Below are positions 1 through 7,319 of a DNA stretch of 48,169 bases, in pieces. Position 1 is the stretch's first letter; each line of letters begins with the position of its first letter. The position numbers and the translations under genes are program-made. The notes beneath the pieces are model-generated. The model did no database searches. It saw only the letters and a program-made list of their open reading frames with translations, and was not told where the DNA came from. The DNA lies in assembly GCA_003222135.1 (NCBI GenBank), contig QHUM01000052.1, positions 69,335 through 117,503 on the forward strand. The letters run 5' to 3'. Source of the DNA: Gemmatimonadota bacterium (GTDB lineage: Bacteria; Gemmatimonadota; Gemmatimonadetes; Gemmatimonadales; GWC2-71-9).

Positions 1-507
1 GACGAGCAACGTTTTCCGCTCCGCGGTCGACAGGTGAAATGCCTGCGCGAACAGCGACCCGAACGCCCCGCCGGTCGCGATGATGGGGCCCTCGGCGCCG
101 AACGGACCGCCCGTGCCGATCGCGATCGCGGTCGAGAGCGGCTTCAAGACGGCGATCTTCGCATCGATGCGGCTCTGCCCGATGAGGATCGCTTCCATCG
201 CTTCCGGGATGCCGTGGCCGCGGATCTTTTCCGACCCGTACCGCGCCATCAGGCCAACGATCAGCCCGCCCACGATGGGCACGCCCACCGCCCAGAGCCC
301 GAGCGTGTTCCCCGCCGGCGAAGCGAAGCTCGTATCGAAGCGGTGGAAGTACGCGAGGTTCGTGAACAGCCCGATCAACCGCACCAACGCGAGCGCCACG
401 AACGCGCTGATTACGCCGACCAGCGCCGCCATCGCGGCGAGCATCACGATGCGCGAATCAGCGGTGAAGTCGCCGAGCGTGTCGACGAGTGAGGGATCGC
501 GAGTCAT
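1..507 (-). CDS. CLC-family chloride channel/antiporter, N-terminal part (runs off the window start)
   Basis: This is the first 169 residues of a voltage-gated chloride channel (CLC) family protein, an inner-membrane Cl- channel or Cl-/H+ antiporter. The start is the ATG at 507, and the rest lies beyond base 1. Visible features are a hydrophobic helix near residues 20-50, a second around 71-88, a GSEKIRGHGIPE segment at about 91-102 that matches the CLC selectivity region (GxGIPE), and GTGGPFGAEGP at about 131-141, the second anion-selectivity motif (G-K/R-E-G-P type). The second motif has G-A-E-G where many members have G-R-E-G or G-P-E-G. The gene lies 51 bases downstream of the Ada gene on the same strand and may be co-transcribed with it, but nothing links them functionally. 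The family is secure; channel versus antiporter cannot be decided from this part. Confidence 0.9.
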   Translation of the reverse strand, partial: MTRDPSLVDTLGDFTADSRIVMLAAMAALVGVISAFVALALVRLIGLFTNLAYFHRFDTSFASPAGNTLGLWAVGVPIVGGLIVGLMARYGSEKIRGHGIPEAMEAILIGQSRIDAKIAVLKPLSTAIAIGTGGPFGAEGPIIATGGAFGSLFAQAFHLSTAERKTLLV

Positions 508-558
508 GCGGGGACGCGAGAGAATGTAATCACTGTTCCCCGCTGTGCGTCGGTGCGT

Positions 559-1644
559 CTAGTTCTTGCCTGTCCTGCTTTCTGCTTCCTGTTTCAGCAG
601 GGCGCTCTTGCGGTCGACACCCCACCGGTAGCCGCCCAGTTCCCCATCCTCTCGCACGACGCGGTGGCACGGGATCACGATCGCCACGGGATTGGTGGCG
701 CACGCCCGGGCCACGGCCCGCATGGCTTTCGCATTCCCCATTGCCCGCGCGATCGCGGAGTAGGAGCGCGTGCTCCCGTACGGGATCTTGCGCAGCGCTT
801 CCCACACGCGCCGCTGGAACGCCGTGGCGCGGACGTCGACCGGCAAGTCCAAATGCGGCTGGCGCCCGTCGAGGTGGGCGGTGATCTCCGCCACCCAGGA
901 CCGCAGCGTGTCGTCGTCGCAGGCGATGGTGGCGGCGGGGAGCTCGGCACGCAGCCCGCGCTCGAGCGCGGGGGCGTCGTCGCCGATGGCGACGCGGCAG
1001 ATGCCGCGCGCGGTCGCTGCGACGAGCAGCCGGCCGAGCGCGCAGGGGACGATGGCGAATGCGATGCGCGTCCCGGTCCCGCCTCGGCCGTACGTGGCTG
1101 GGGTCATGCCGAGCTGCGCGTGCGCGCGCTCGTACACGCGACTGGTGGAGCCGTAACCTGCTTCGTAGAGTGCGGGGCTCACTTTCTTTCTCTCCTTGAG
1201 CTGGGTCTTGAAATGGGCGAGCCGGCGCTCGTCGCGGTACTGCCGGGGCGTGAGGCCGAGCACGGCGCGGAAGGCGCGCAGCAATCGATGCGGCGTGGTG
1301 GCGGCGCTCGCGCTCAGCGTCGCCAGACTGGCGGGCGCGTCGGGTCGCGCGTCGATCAACCGGCAGACCGAGCGGACCAGCGCGACGCGCGGGTCGGCCG
1401 GGCTCGCCGCCCCGGGGTGGCAGCGGCGGCAGGCCCGGAACCCCGCCCGCTCCGCCGCTTCCGGTACCGGGAAGAACGCGACCTGGCCGCGCCGCGGCTT
1501 CCTGCTCGCGCATGACGGCCGGCAGTAGATCCCCGTCGACCGCACCGCGTACACGAAGGTGCCGTCGTAGCGGCGGTCGCGGGCCAGTACGACGCGCCAG
1601 CGGCCCTCGGCATTCAGGTCGGGAACGACTGCGGCACGGGTCAC
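559..1644 (-). CDS. ada: Ada: bifunctional transcriptional regulator / O6-methylguanine-DNA methyltransferase
   Basis: Full-length Ada (361 residues) repairs alkylated DNA by suicidal methyl transfer and activates the adaptive response. Domain order is classical. The N-terminal Zn/methylphosphotriester domain has four cysteines at C41, C45, C72 and C75, at E. coli Ada spacing. An AraC-type helix-turn-helix covers about 85-185 and carries the 'GYGSTSRVYERA' recognition-helix region. The C-terminal methyltransferase has the IPCHRV active-site motif with the acceptor Cys at about 326, preceded by 'NPVAIV'. No part is missing, so both phosphotriester and O6-methylguanine activities are expected. 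It is divergent from the DUF488 gene, with only about 75 bases between the likely starts, so the two promoters probably share this gap. No obvious ada box was identified. Confidence 0.95.
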   Translation of the reverse strand: MTRAAVVPDLNAEGRWRVVLARDRRYDGTFVYAVRSTGIYCRPSCASRKPRRGQVAFFPVPEAAERAGFRACRRCHPGAASPADPRVALVRSVCRLIDARPDAPASLATLSASAATTPHRLLRAFRAVLGLTPRQYRDERRLAHFKTQLKERKKVSPALYEAGYGSTSRVYERAHAQLGMTPATYGRGGTGTRIAFAIVPCALGRLLVAATARGICRVAIGDDAPALERGLRAELPAATIACDDDTLRSWVAEITAHLDGRQPHLDLPVDVRATAFQRRVWEALRKIPYGSTRSYSAIARAMGNAKAMRAVARACATNPVAIVIPCHRVVREDGELGGYRWGVDRKSALLKQEAESRTGKN

Positions 1645-1718
1645 GCTGCAGAACTTAGCGCGTCCCCGTGCCGCGATCTATCCGGTTCCTGCGGGTGAAT
1701 CTCCTTTATCTTCGAGAC

Positions 1719-2249
1719 GTGATCTATACGGTGGGCCACTCCACGCGGAGCCTGGAGACCTTCCGGGGGCTGCTCGCCCAGCACCAGGTTCGGCTCCTCG
1801 TGGACGTGCGCCGCTACCCCGCGTCGCGGCGCTACCCCCACTTCGCGCAGGAGCCGCTCGCCGCCGCGCTCGCGGCGGCGGGGATCGCCTACCGACACGA
1901 TGTCGACCTGGGAGGCCGCCGGCCCGCCCGCGAGGATTCACCGAACACCGCATGGCGGAGCGCCGCATTCCGCGGCTACGCAGATTACATGGAGACTGCG
2001 GCCTTTGAGCAGGCATTGGCACGCCTGATCGTGGACGCGCCGCAGCCCAGCGCCGTCATGTGCGCCGAAGCCGTGCCGTGGCGCTGCCACCGCCAGCTCA
2101 TCGCCGACGCGCTGGTCGCGCGCGGGATCGCCGTGTGCCACATCCTCGGGGCAGGGGAGGCCCGAGACCACCAGCTGTCGCCCCACGCGCAGGTCCTCGC
2201 CGACGGGCGCATCCGCTATCCCGCACCGGCCCAACCGTCGCTCTGGTGA
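1719..2249 (+). CDS. DUF488 family protein
   Basis: A protein of about 176 residues of the DUF488 family, whose biochemical role is unknown. The N-terminus (IYTVGHSTRSLETFRGLL), the LVDVRRYPASRRYPHF segment, and the C-terminal 'MCAEAVPWRCHRQLIAD' block with its conserved Cys/Glu...Cys-His-Arg are family hallmarks. The Cys-rich block suggests a metal- or redox-related site, but this is inference. I choose the GTG at 1719 because family members begin directly at 'IYTVGHS'. An in-frame ATG at 1668 would add 17 residues without family support and would run almost into the divergent ada start. The 3' end is 23 bases before the GGDEF gene start. Confidence 0.88.
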   Translation: MIYTVGHSTRSLETFRGLLAQHQVRLLVDVRRYPASRRYPHFAQEPLAAALAAAGIAYRHDVDLGGRRPAREDSPNTAWRSAAFRGYADYMETAAFEQALARLIVDAPQPSAVMCAEAVPWRCHRQLIADALVARGIAVCHILGAGEARDHQLSPHAQVLADGRIRYPAPAQPSLW

Positions 2250-2272
2250 GCGGCGCGTGCGCTCGGGACGTT

Positions 2273-2893
2273 ATGTTTGAGCCGGTGCGGCTCGTCTTGT
2301 CGCTGCTCCCCCTCGGGCTGTCGCTGTTGCTCGTCACGTGGCTCGTCGCGCGTCTGCGGAGCGCCGTCGAACGCGAGCGCGAGCTCGCGCGCCTGGACCA
2401 GCTCACGGGGGTCCCCAACGTACGCGCGTTCTACGAGCGCGCCGCCGTGGAGATCGAGCGGGCGCGGCGCTACCAGCATCCCTTCACGGTCGCGTTCATC
2501 GATCTGGACGAATTCAAGCTGGTCAACGATCGCCTGGGTCACAGTGCGGGGGATGCGGTGCTTCGCACTGTAGCGCGCTCCATCTCGGCCGTGATGCGGG
2601 CCAGCGACGTCGTGGCCCGCGTGGGAGGGGATGAGTTCGTCGTGCTCCTGCCCGAGACGGGGACCGCTCCCGCCCGGTTGGCGATCGAGAAGCTGCGGCA
2701 GGCGGTTTCGGGAATCGTGCCGGCACACGGCTGGCGCTTGAGCGCCAGCATCGGCGTCGCGACGTACCTCGTCGCCCCCGAGTCGGTGGACGTGCTGGTG
2801 GGCACGGCCGATCAGCTGATGTACACCGCCAAGCGAAGCGGTAAGAACACCGTGAGTCACGAAACGCAGAACGAGGCTGCCGTAATTCGCTGA
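2273..2893 (+). CDS. Membrane-anchored GGDEF diguanylate cyclase
   Basis: A 206-residue protein with one N-terminal transmembrane helix (about residues 5-24, 'LVLSLLPLGLSLLLVTWLV') followed by a GGDEF domain, predicted to make cyclic di-GMP at the inner membrane. The catalytic signature is intact (VGGDEF at about 120). An RxxD inhibitory site (RASD) lies exactly five residues upstream of GGDEF, so product inhibition is expected. The nucleotide-binding 'FIDLDEFKLVNDRLGH' block is also present. There is no recognisable sensor domain. The start is the ATG at 2273; the open frame extends upstream, but that region overlaps the DUF488 gene and does not look like protein. Confidence 0.92.
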   Translation: MFEPVRLVLSLLPLGLSLLLVTWLVARLRSAVERERELARLDQLTGVPNVRAFYERAAVEIERARRYQHPFTVAFIDLDEFKLVNDRLGHSAGDAVLRTVARSISAVMRASDVVARVGGDEFVVLLPETGTAPARLAIEKLRQAVSGIVPAHGWRLSASIGVATYLVAPESVDVLVGTADQLMYTAKRSGKNTVSHETQNEAAVIR

Positions 2894-2956
2894 GGGCTCG
2901 CGTGGCGGGCCGTGTGTACATTCCAACGCATCGCTGGCCATGGCGAAAGCGTAAAC

Positions 2957-3367
2957 ATGCCGCGTCAGAACATCTCGAGCGGGGCGCCTTGGGAGCCGAT
3001 CGTCGGGTACTCCCGGGCGGTTCGCGTCGGGTCGGTCGTGCACGTGGCCGGCACCACCGCGACCGGCCCGGACGGCACGATCCTCGGGGTGGGCGACCCC
3101 TACGCGCAGGCGGTTCGGGCGTTGCGCAACATCGAGCGGGCGCTCGGGCAGGCCGGCGCCACGCTGCGACACGTCGTCCGCACCAGGATCTACCTGACGG
3201 ACATCGCGCATTGGCAGGCCGTCGGGCGGGCGCACGGGGAGGTATTCCGGGACATCCGGCCCGCGAGTACGATGGTGGCCGTGAGCCGACTGGTGTCTCC
3301 GGAGATGCTGGTGGAGATTGAAGCAGACGCGGTCATCGACGACGATGTCGAATCGGAACGAAGGTGA
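2957..3367 (+). CDS. RidA family (YjgF/YER057c/UK114) protein
   Basis: A 136-residue RidA-fold protein, a family whose typical members hydrolyse reactive enamine/imine intermediates released by PLP enzymes. Family features are the N-terminal '[18 protein letters not shown]' strand, the '[12 protein letters not shown]' turn, the '[32 protein letters not shown]' core containing the substrate-binding Arg, and the C-terminal '[25 protein letters not shown]'. The ATG at 2957 starts where the family starts. The 3' end comes within a few bases of the following thioredoxin gene, suggesting one transcript. Subgroup (true deaminase or not) is uncertain. Confidence 0.92.
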   Translation: MPRQNISSGAPWEPIVGYSRAVRVGSVVHVAGTTATGPDGTILGVGDPYAQAVRALRNIERALGQAGATLRHVVRTRIYLTDIAHWQAVGRAHGEVFRDIRPASTMVAVSRLVSPEMLVEIEADAVIDDDVESERR

Positions 3368-3374
3368 GGCCGCC

Positions 3375-3839
3375 GTGTCCGTGATGGAAGCGCAGCAAAG
3401 CCGCATGGCGACCGTGGCGTGCCCCTTCTGCGCCACGCTCAATCGCGTCGACCTCGCCCGCCTCGCCGATCGGCCGCGCTGTGGCGAATGCAAGCGGCCC
3501 ATTCTACTCGATCGGCCGATCGCGGTGAGCGACGCGAACGTCGAATGTGTGCTCGCCGGCACCGACGTCCCGGTGGTCATGGATTGTTATGCCGACTGGT
3601 GCGGGCCCTGCAAGATCATGGCGCCCATTCTCGACGACTTTGCGCGCGACCGTGCCGGCGAGGTGCTGGTGACCAAGCTCGACACGGACAGGAACCCGGT
3701 GACGACCCAGCGGCTCGGCATCCGGGCCATCCCCACCCTGATCGTCTTCCAGAAAGCTCGGGAGACGGCACGGCACGCGGGCGTGATGCCCCGCCAGCAG
3801 CTCGACGCCCTCATCGCCCCTCAAACGCGCGTGCCGTGA
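3375..3839 (+). CDS. trxC: Thioredoxin 2-type protein with N-terminal zinc ribbon
   Basis: A cytosolic thioredoxin of the TrxC type, a dithiol-disulfide oxidoreductase. The N-terminal zinc-binding module has CPFC at about 16-19 and CGEC at about 36-39. The thioredoxin fold follows, with the WCGPCK active site (Cys at about 76 and 79) and the cis-proline loop 'IPTL'. A GTG start at 3375 is chosen because an AAGGTGAGG ribosome-binding site ends six bases before it; ATGs at 3384 and 3405 are alternatives and would still keep the zinc ribbon. The gene sits between the RidA gene and the TM2-domain gene, overlapping the latter's GTG. Confidence 0.93.
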   Translation: MSVMEAQQSRMATVACPFCATLNRVDLARLADRPRCGECKRPILLDRPIAVSDANVECVLAGTDVPVVMDCYADWCGPCKIMAPILDDFARDRAGEVLVTKLDTDRNPVTTQRLGIRAIPTLIVFQKARETARHAGVMPRQQLDALIAPQTRVP

Positions 3840-4270
3840 CCGGACGCGTGCCGGCGGCCTACGACTCCGGCGAGCGGCGCTCGCCGGCGCACGTCTCGGA
3901 GCGTTCGCGCGGCGTGGCGCTGGGGCTCGCCGTGGTGGGAGGACTGTTCGGCTTACACCGCTTCTACACCGGCCGGGCGCAGAGCGCGGTGTGGATGTGC
4001 CTCACCTTCGGCGGATGCGGGATCTGGTATCTCTACGACGTCGTCGTCGTTGCGGCAGGCGATTTTCGCGACGGCGACGGGCGGCGCGTCGTCCGCTGGG
4101 AGGTGGGCGAAGGCGAGGGCGGCACGCGGCAATCCCCGCGCAGCGTGGCGGATCTCGAGGATCGCCTGCAGGGACTCGAGACGCAGGTGAGCGAGCTCGC
4201 CGAGCGGCTGGACTTTACAGAACGACTGCTGGCGCAAGTGCGGGAGAAGGGGAGTCTACCGAAAGGGTGA
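3836..4270 (+). CDS. TM2-domain membrane protein with C-terminal coiled coil
   Basis: A 144-residue protein starting at a GTG that overlaps the thioredoxin stop codon, so translation is probably coupled. Residues about 20-75 form a TM2 domain: two transmembrane helices with the family 'GLHRFYTGR' motif between them and 'GIWYLYDVVVV' in the second. Residues about 95-140 are charged and heptad-like ('LEDRLQGLETQVSELAERL'), predicting a coiled coil in the cytoplasm. The TM2 family has no settled function. Co-transcription with trxC and RidA may point to a stress or envelope role, but this is speculative. Confidence 0.85.
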   Translation: MTGRVPAAYDSGERRSPAHVSERSRGVALGLAVVGGLFGLHRFYTGRAQSAVWMCLTFGGCGIWYLYDVVVVAAGDFRDGDGRRVVRWEVGEGEGGTRQSPRSVADLEDRLQGLETQVSELAERLDFTERLLAQVREKGSLPKG

Positions 4271-4276
4271 GGGACC

Positions 4277-4380
4277 GTGAAAGGCCCGTGAGAAGCCCGT
4301 AAAAGGCCGGGGCAGGGGTTGCGGGGACCCTTCCCCGGCCTGTCACCGGGCCTTCACGGGTTTTTCACGGGCCTCTCACC
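4277..4380 (+). terminator. Compound inverted repeat / probable terminator after the RidA-Trx-TM2 genes
   Basis: The gap between the TM2 gene and pntAA holds a strong hairpin: GGCCGGGG at 4305-4312 pairs with CCCCGGCC at 4333-4340. Around it are repeated GTGARAAGCCC-like units on the left (4277-4304) and TTCACGGGCC-like units on the right (4343-4380), which are complementary to each other. The stem could therefore extend to about 100 bases in several registers. There is no good U-tract immediately after the inner stem; TTTTT appears at 4361-4365. Termination or attenuation is likely but not certain. Confidence 0.55.
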
Positions 4381-4409
4381 GCCCGTTACCGAACACTCGA
4401 GGAGCTGGG

Positions 4410-5516
4410 ATGAAAATCGGGGTCCCGAAAGAGACCGCGGCCAACGAGCGTCGCGTCGCCTTGACACCGGAAGTGGCCGGGCGACTCGGGAAGTCGGGCC
4501 TCGCGATCCTGGTCGAGCGCGGCGCCGGGGAGGCCGCGTCGTTCGGAGACGAGGCGTTCCAGGCGGCCGGAGCCACCGTGGTGCCGGCCGCCGCGGAGCT
4601 GTTCGGGCAAAGCGACATCGTCCTCAAGGTGCAACCGCCATCACCCGGAGAGGTCCGGCTGTGCCGCGAGGGGGCCGCACTCGTGGCGGTGTTTCAGCCG
4701 TCGGCCGCGCGCGACGCCGTGGCCGCGCTCGCGGTCCGCAAGGTGACGGCGTTCAGTCTGGCGCTGCTCCCCCGCATCACGCGCGCGCAGGCTATGGACG
4801 TGCTGTCTTCTCAGGCGACGGTCGCCGGGTACAAGGCGGTGCTGCTCGCCGCGGCGGCGGCGGGACGGTTCTTTCCCATGCTCGTGACGGCGGCGGGGAC
4901 GCTGGCGCCCGCCCGCGTGCTGGTGTTGGGTGCCGGCGTGGCGGGACTCCAGGCGATCGCCACGGCACGACGGCTCGGCGCCGTCGTGTCGGCCTTCGAC
5001 GTCCGTCCCGCGGCGCACGAGCAGGTGGAGAGCCTCGGCGCGAAGTTCCTGCGACTCGAGATCGCCGAGCAGGCGGAAGGGGCGGGCGGCTATGCCAAGG
5101 AGCTGTCCGAGGAGACGCACCGTCGCGAGCTCGCGTTCATCGCCCAGCACGTGAAGGACGCCGACGTCGTGATCACGACGGCCGCGATCCCGGGGAAGCG
5201 GGCCCCCCTGCTGATCACCGGCGAGGCGGTGCAGGGGATGAAGCCGGGCTCCGTCATCGTGGACCTGGCGGCGGAAACGGGCGGCAACTGCGAGTTGACC
5301 GAGCTCGGGCGCGACGTGGTGCGGAACGGCGTGCTGATCCTCGGGCCGGCCAACCTGCCGAGCACGCTGCCCTATCACGCGAGCCAGATGTACGCGAGGA
5401 ACGTCTCCAGTTTCCTGTTGCACGTGACGCGAGACGGCAACCTCGTCCTGGACTTCGACGACGAGATTACCCGCGACACGTGCGTGACCCACGCCGGAGA
5501 GGTGCGGAAGACATGA
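4410..5516 (+). CDS. pntAA: NAD(P) transhydrogenase subunit alpha, part 1 (NAD-binding domain I)
   Basis: A 368-residue soluble domain I of the proton-translocating NAD(P)+ transhydrogenase, which binds NAD(H) and passes hydride to NADP+ bound by PntB. The N-terminus MKIGVPKETAANERRVALTP is the AlaDH/PNT family signature. A Rossmann GAGVAG motif lies near residue 174. 'DVRPAAHEQVESLGAKFL' and 'ITTAAIPGKRAPLLIT' are typical PntA blocks. A GAGGAGCTGGG ribosome-binding site precedes the ATG. The stop codon overlaps the next gene's ATG (ATGA), the usual three-gene arrangement seen in alphaproteobacteria, Thermus and others, unlike the two-gene E. coli form. Confidence 0.96.
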   Translation: MKIGVPKETAANERRVALTPEVAGRLGKSGLAILVERGAGEAASFGDEAFQAAGATVVPAAAELFGQSDIVLKVQPPSPGEVRLCREGAALVAVFQPSAARDAVAALAVRKVTAFSLALLPRITRAQAMDVLSSQATVAGYKAVLLAAAAAGRFFPMLVTAAGTLAPARVLVLGAGVAGLQAIATARRLGAVVSAFDVRPAAHEQVESLGAKFLRLEIAEQAEGAGGYAKELSEETHRRELAFIAQHVKDADVVITTAAIPGKRAPLLITGEAVQGMKPGSVIVDLAAETGGNCELTELGRDVVRNGVLILGPANLPSTLPYHASQMYARNVSSFLLHVTRDGNLVLDFDDEITRDTCVTHAGEVRKT

Positions 5517-5839
5517 TCGCAGGCTTCCTGATGGCCCAGGCCCCGCCGGCCGAGGCTGCGCCGGTCGACTACTGGTCGATGGTGTTCGTGTTCGTGCTGG
5601 CGACGTTCATCGGGCTGGGCGTGATCCGCCGGGTCTCCCGGCTGCTGTACACGCCGCTCATGTCGCTCACCAACGCGATCTCCGCCATCGCGGTCGTCGG
5701 GTCGATCGTCGTGACCGGCGCCGACTCTCCGCGGGCGATCCGTATCCTCGGCGCGGTCGCGCTGTTCGCGTCCATGACGAACATCGTCAGCGGGTTTCTG
5801 ATCACGGACCGGATGCTGAAGATGTTCAAGAAGCAATGA
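5513..5839 (+). CDS. pntAB: NAD(P) transhydrogenase subunit alpha, part 2 (membrane domain)
   Basis: A 108-residue membrane subunit of the transhydrogenase. Three to four transmembrane helices are visible: residues about 22-40, 50-72 and 78-97. The segment 'ATFIGLGVIRRVSRLLYTPLMSLTNAISAI' is diagnostic for the PntA membrane domain, with the conserved TPLMSxTNAIS block. It overlaps pntAA by four bases at its start and pntB by four bases at its end, so the three subunits are translationally coupled. Confidence 0.95.
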   Translation: MIAGFLMAQAPPAEAAPVDYWSMVFVFVLATFIGLGVIRRVSRLLYTPLMSLTNAISAIAVVGSIVVTGADSPRAIRILGAVALFASMTNIVSGFLITDRMLKMFKKQ

Positions 5840-7245
5840 CCCACGCCGTCGCCGAGCTCGCCGCCGTTCTCGCGACGGCGCTCTTCATCTTGTCGCTGTA
5901 CTGGATGAACGACCCGAAGACCGCCCGCCACGGCGTCACGGCGGGCGTGACGGGCATGCTGGTCGCCGTGCTCGCGACGTGGATCCAGCCCGCGATCGTG
6001 CATCACGGCTGGATCGTCCTGGCGATCGTGGGCGGGTTCATCGTCGGCATCCCGCTCTCGCTGGTCCCGCTCACGGCCGTGCCGCAACGGACCGCTCTCT
6101 CGCACGCCTTCGGCGGGCTCGCCGCGGGTCTGGTGGGGACCGCGGAATACTTTCTGGGGTTGACGGAAAACCCGGCGCAGCTCACGACGTTCCGTACGAG
6201 CGCGATCGTCGCGGAGGTGATCCTCGGATTCCTGACGTTCACGGGGAGCCTCATGGCCGCGGGCAAGCTGCAGGAGGTCAAGTGGATCCCGCAGCGGCCG
6301 GTCACCTATCCGGGACAGAACGTCGTGAACATCGGCGTGCTGGTGCTCGCGGCGGCGCTGGGCGTGGTCGTCGTCGTGCACCCGACCGCCGCCTGGTCGG
6401 GACAGGTTTTCTACGCGATCGTCGGGCTGGCGGTGCTGTTCGGCGTGTTGCTCATAATTCCGATCGGCGGCGCCGACATGCCGACCGTGATTTCGATCTT
6501 GAACTCGTACGCCGGTCTCTCGGCGGTCGCGATGGGCTTCGTGCTCGGCAACAAGCTGCTCGTGACCGCGGGCGCGCTCGACGGGTCGAGCGGCCTGATC
6601 CTCTCGATCATCATGTGCCGCGCCATGAACCGGTCGTTCACGAACGTCCTGTTCGGCGCGTTCGGCACCGTGCAGAAGACGGCGTCGACGGGCGAGCAGA
6701 AGGCGTGGAAGCAGGAGACCGTCGAGGGCGCGGCGCAGCTGCTCGAGCAGGCGAGCCTAGTGGTCGTCATCCCGGGATACGGCATGGCCGTCGCCCAGGC
6801 CCAGCACAAAGTACGCGAGCTCTACGACCAGCTGACCAAGCGGGGCGTCACGGTCAAATTCGCGATCCATCCGGTCGCGGGCCGGATGCCGGGCCACATG
6901 AACGTGCTGCTCGCGGAAGCTGACATCCCGTACACGGCGCTCGTCGAGATGGACGAGATCAACCCCGAGATGCCGCAATGCGACGTGGCCCTCGTCATCG
7001 GCGCGAACGACGTCGTGAACCCGGCCGCCCGGTACGCCAAGGGGAGTCCCATCTACGGCATGCCCATCATCGACGCGGACAAGGCGAAGACCGTCCTCGC
7101 CGTCAAACGCAGCAAGAACCCCGGCTTCGCGGGTATCGACAACGAGCTGTACGTGCAGGACAACACCTGGATGCTGTTCGGCGACGCGAAGGCCGTGATC
7201 GGTGAGCTGGTCAAGCAGCTCGCCGGTGGGAGCGGCCTGCACTAG
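5836..7245 (+). CDS. pntB: NAD(P) transhydrogenase subunit beta
   Basis: A 469-residue beta subunit with an N-terminal membrane domain II part of about nine helices (residues 1-275) and a C-terminal NADP(H)-binding domain III (about 290-469). Domain III contains the 'VIPGYGMAVAQAQHKVRELYDQL' nucleotide loop, 'AIHPVAGRMPGHMNVLLAEA', 'VIGANDVVNPAA' and 'AKTVLAVKRS', all highly conserved. The complete complex should use the proton gradient to make NADPH. No fourth gene follows on this strand. Confidence 0.97.
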   Translation: MTHAVAELAAVLATALFILSLYWMNDPKTARHGVTAGVTGMLVAVLATWIQPAIVHHGWIVLAIVGGFIVGIPLSLVPLTAVPQRTALSHAFGGLAAGLVGTAEYFLGLTENPAQLTTFRTSAIVAEVILGFLTFTGSLMAAGKLQEVKWIPQRPVTYPGQNVVNIGVLVLAAALGVVVVVHPTAAWSGQVFYAIVGLAVLFGVLLIIPIGGADMPTVISILNSYAGLSAVAMGFVLGNKLLVTAGALDGSSGLILSIIMCRAMNRSFTNVLFGAFGTVQKTASTGEQKAWKQETVEGAAQLLEQASLVVVIPGYGMAVAQAQHKVRELYDQLTKRGVTVKFAIHPVAGRMPGHMNVLLAEADIPYTALVEMDEINPEMPQCDVALVIGANDVVNPAARYAKGSPIYGMPIIDADKAKTVLAVKRSKNPGFAGIDNELYVQDNTWMLFGDAKAVIGELVKQLAGGSGLH

Positions 7246-7319
7246 CTCCGGGGCTCACTCCCGACCCACGCCACGCGACGTGAGCAGCGCGATGCGGAGC
7301 GGCCGGGGCGGCCGGGGCG

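Noticed and set aside
1668..1718. An upstream ATG start for the DUF488 gene.
   Set aside because: The added 17 residues have no family counterpart, and the GTG at 1719 begins exactly at the conserved IYTVGHS.
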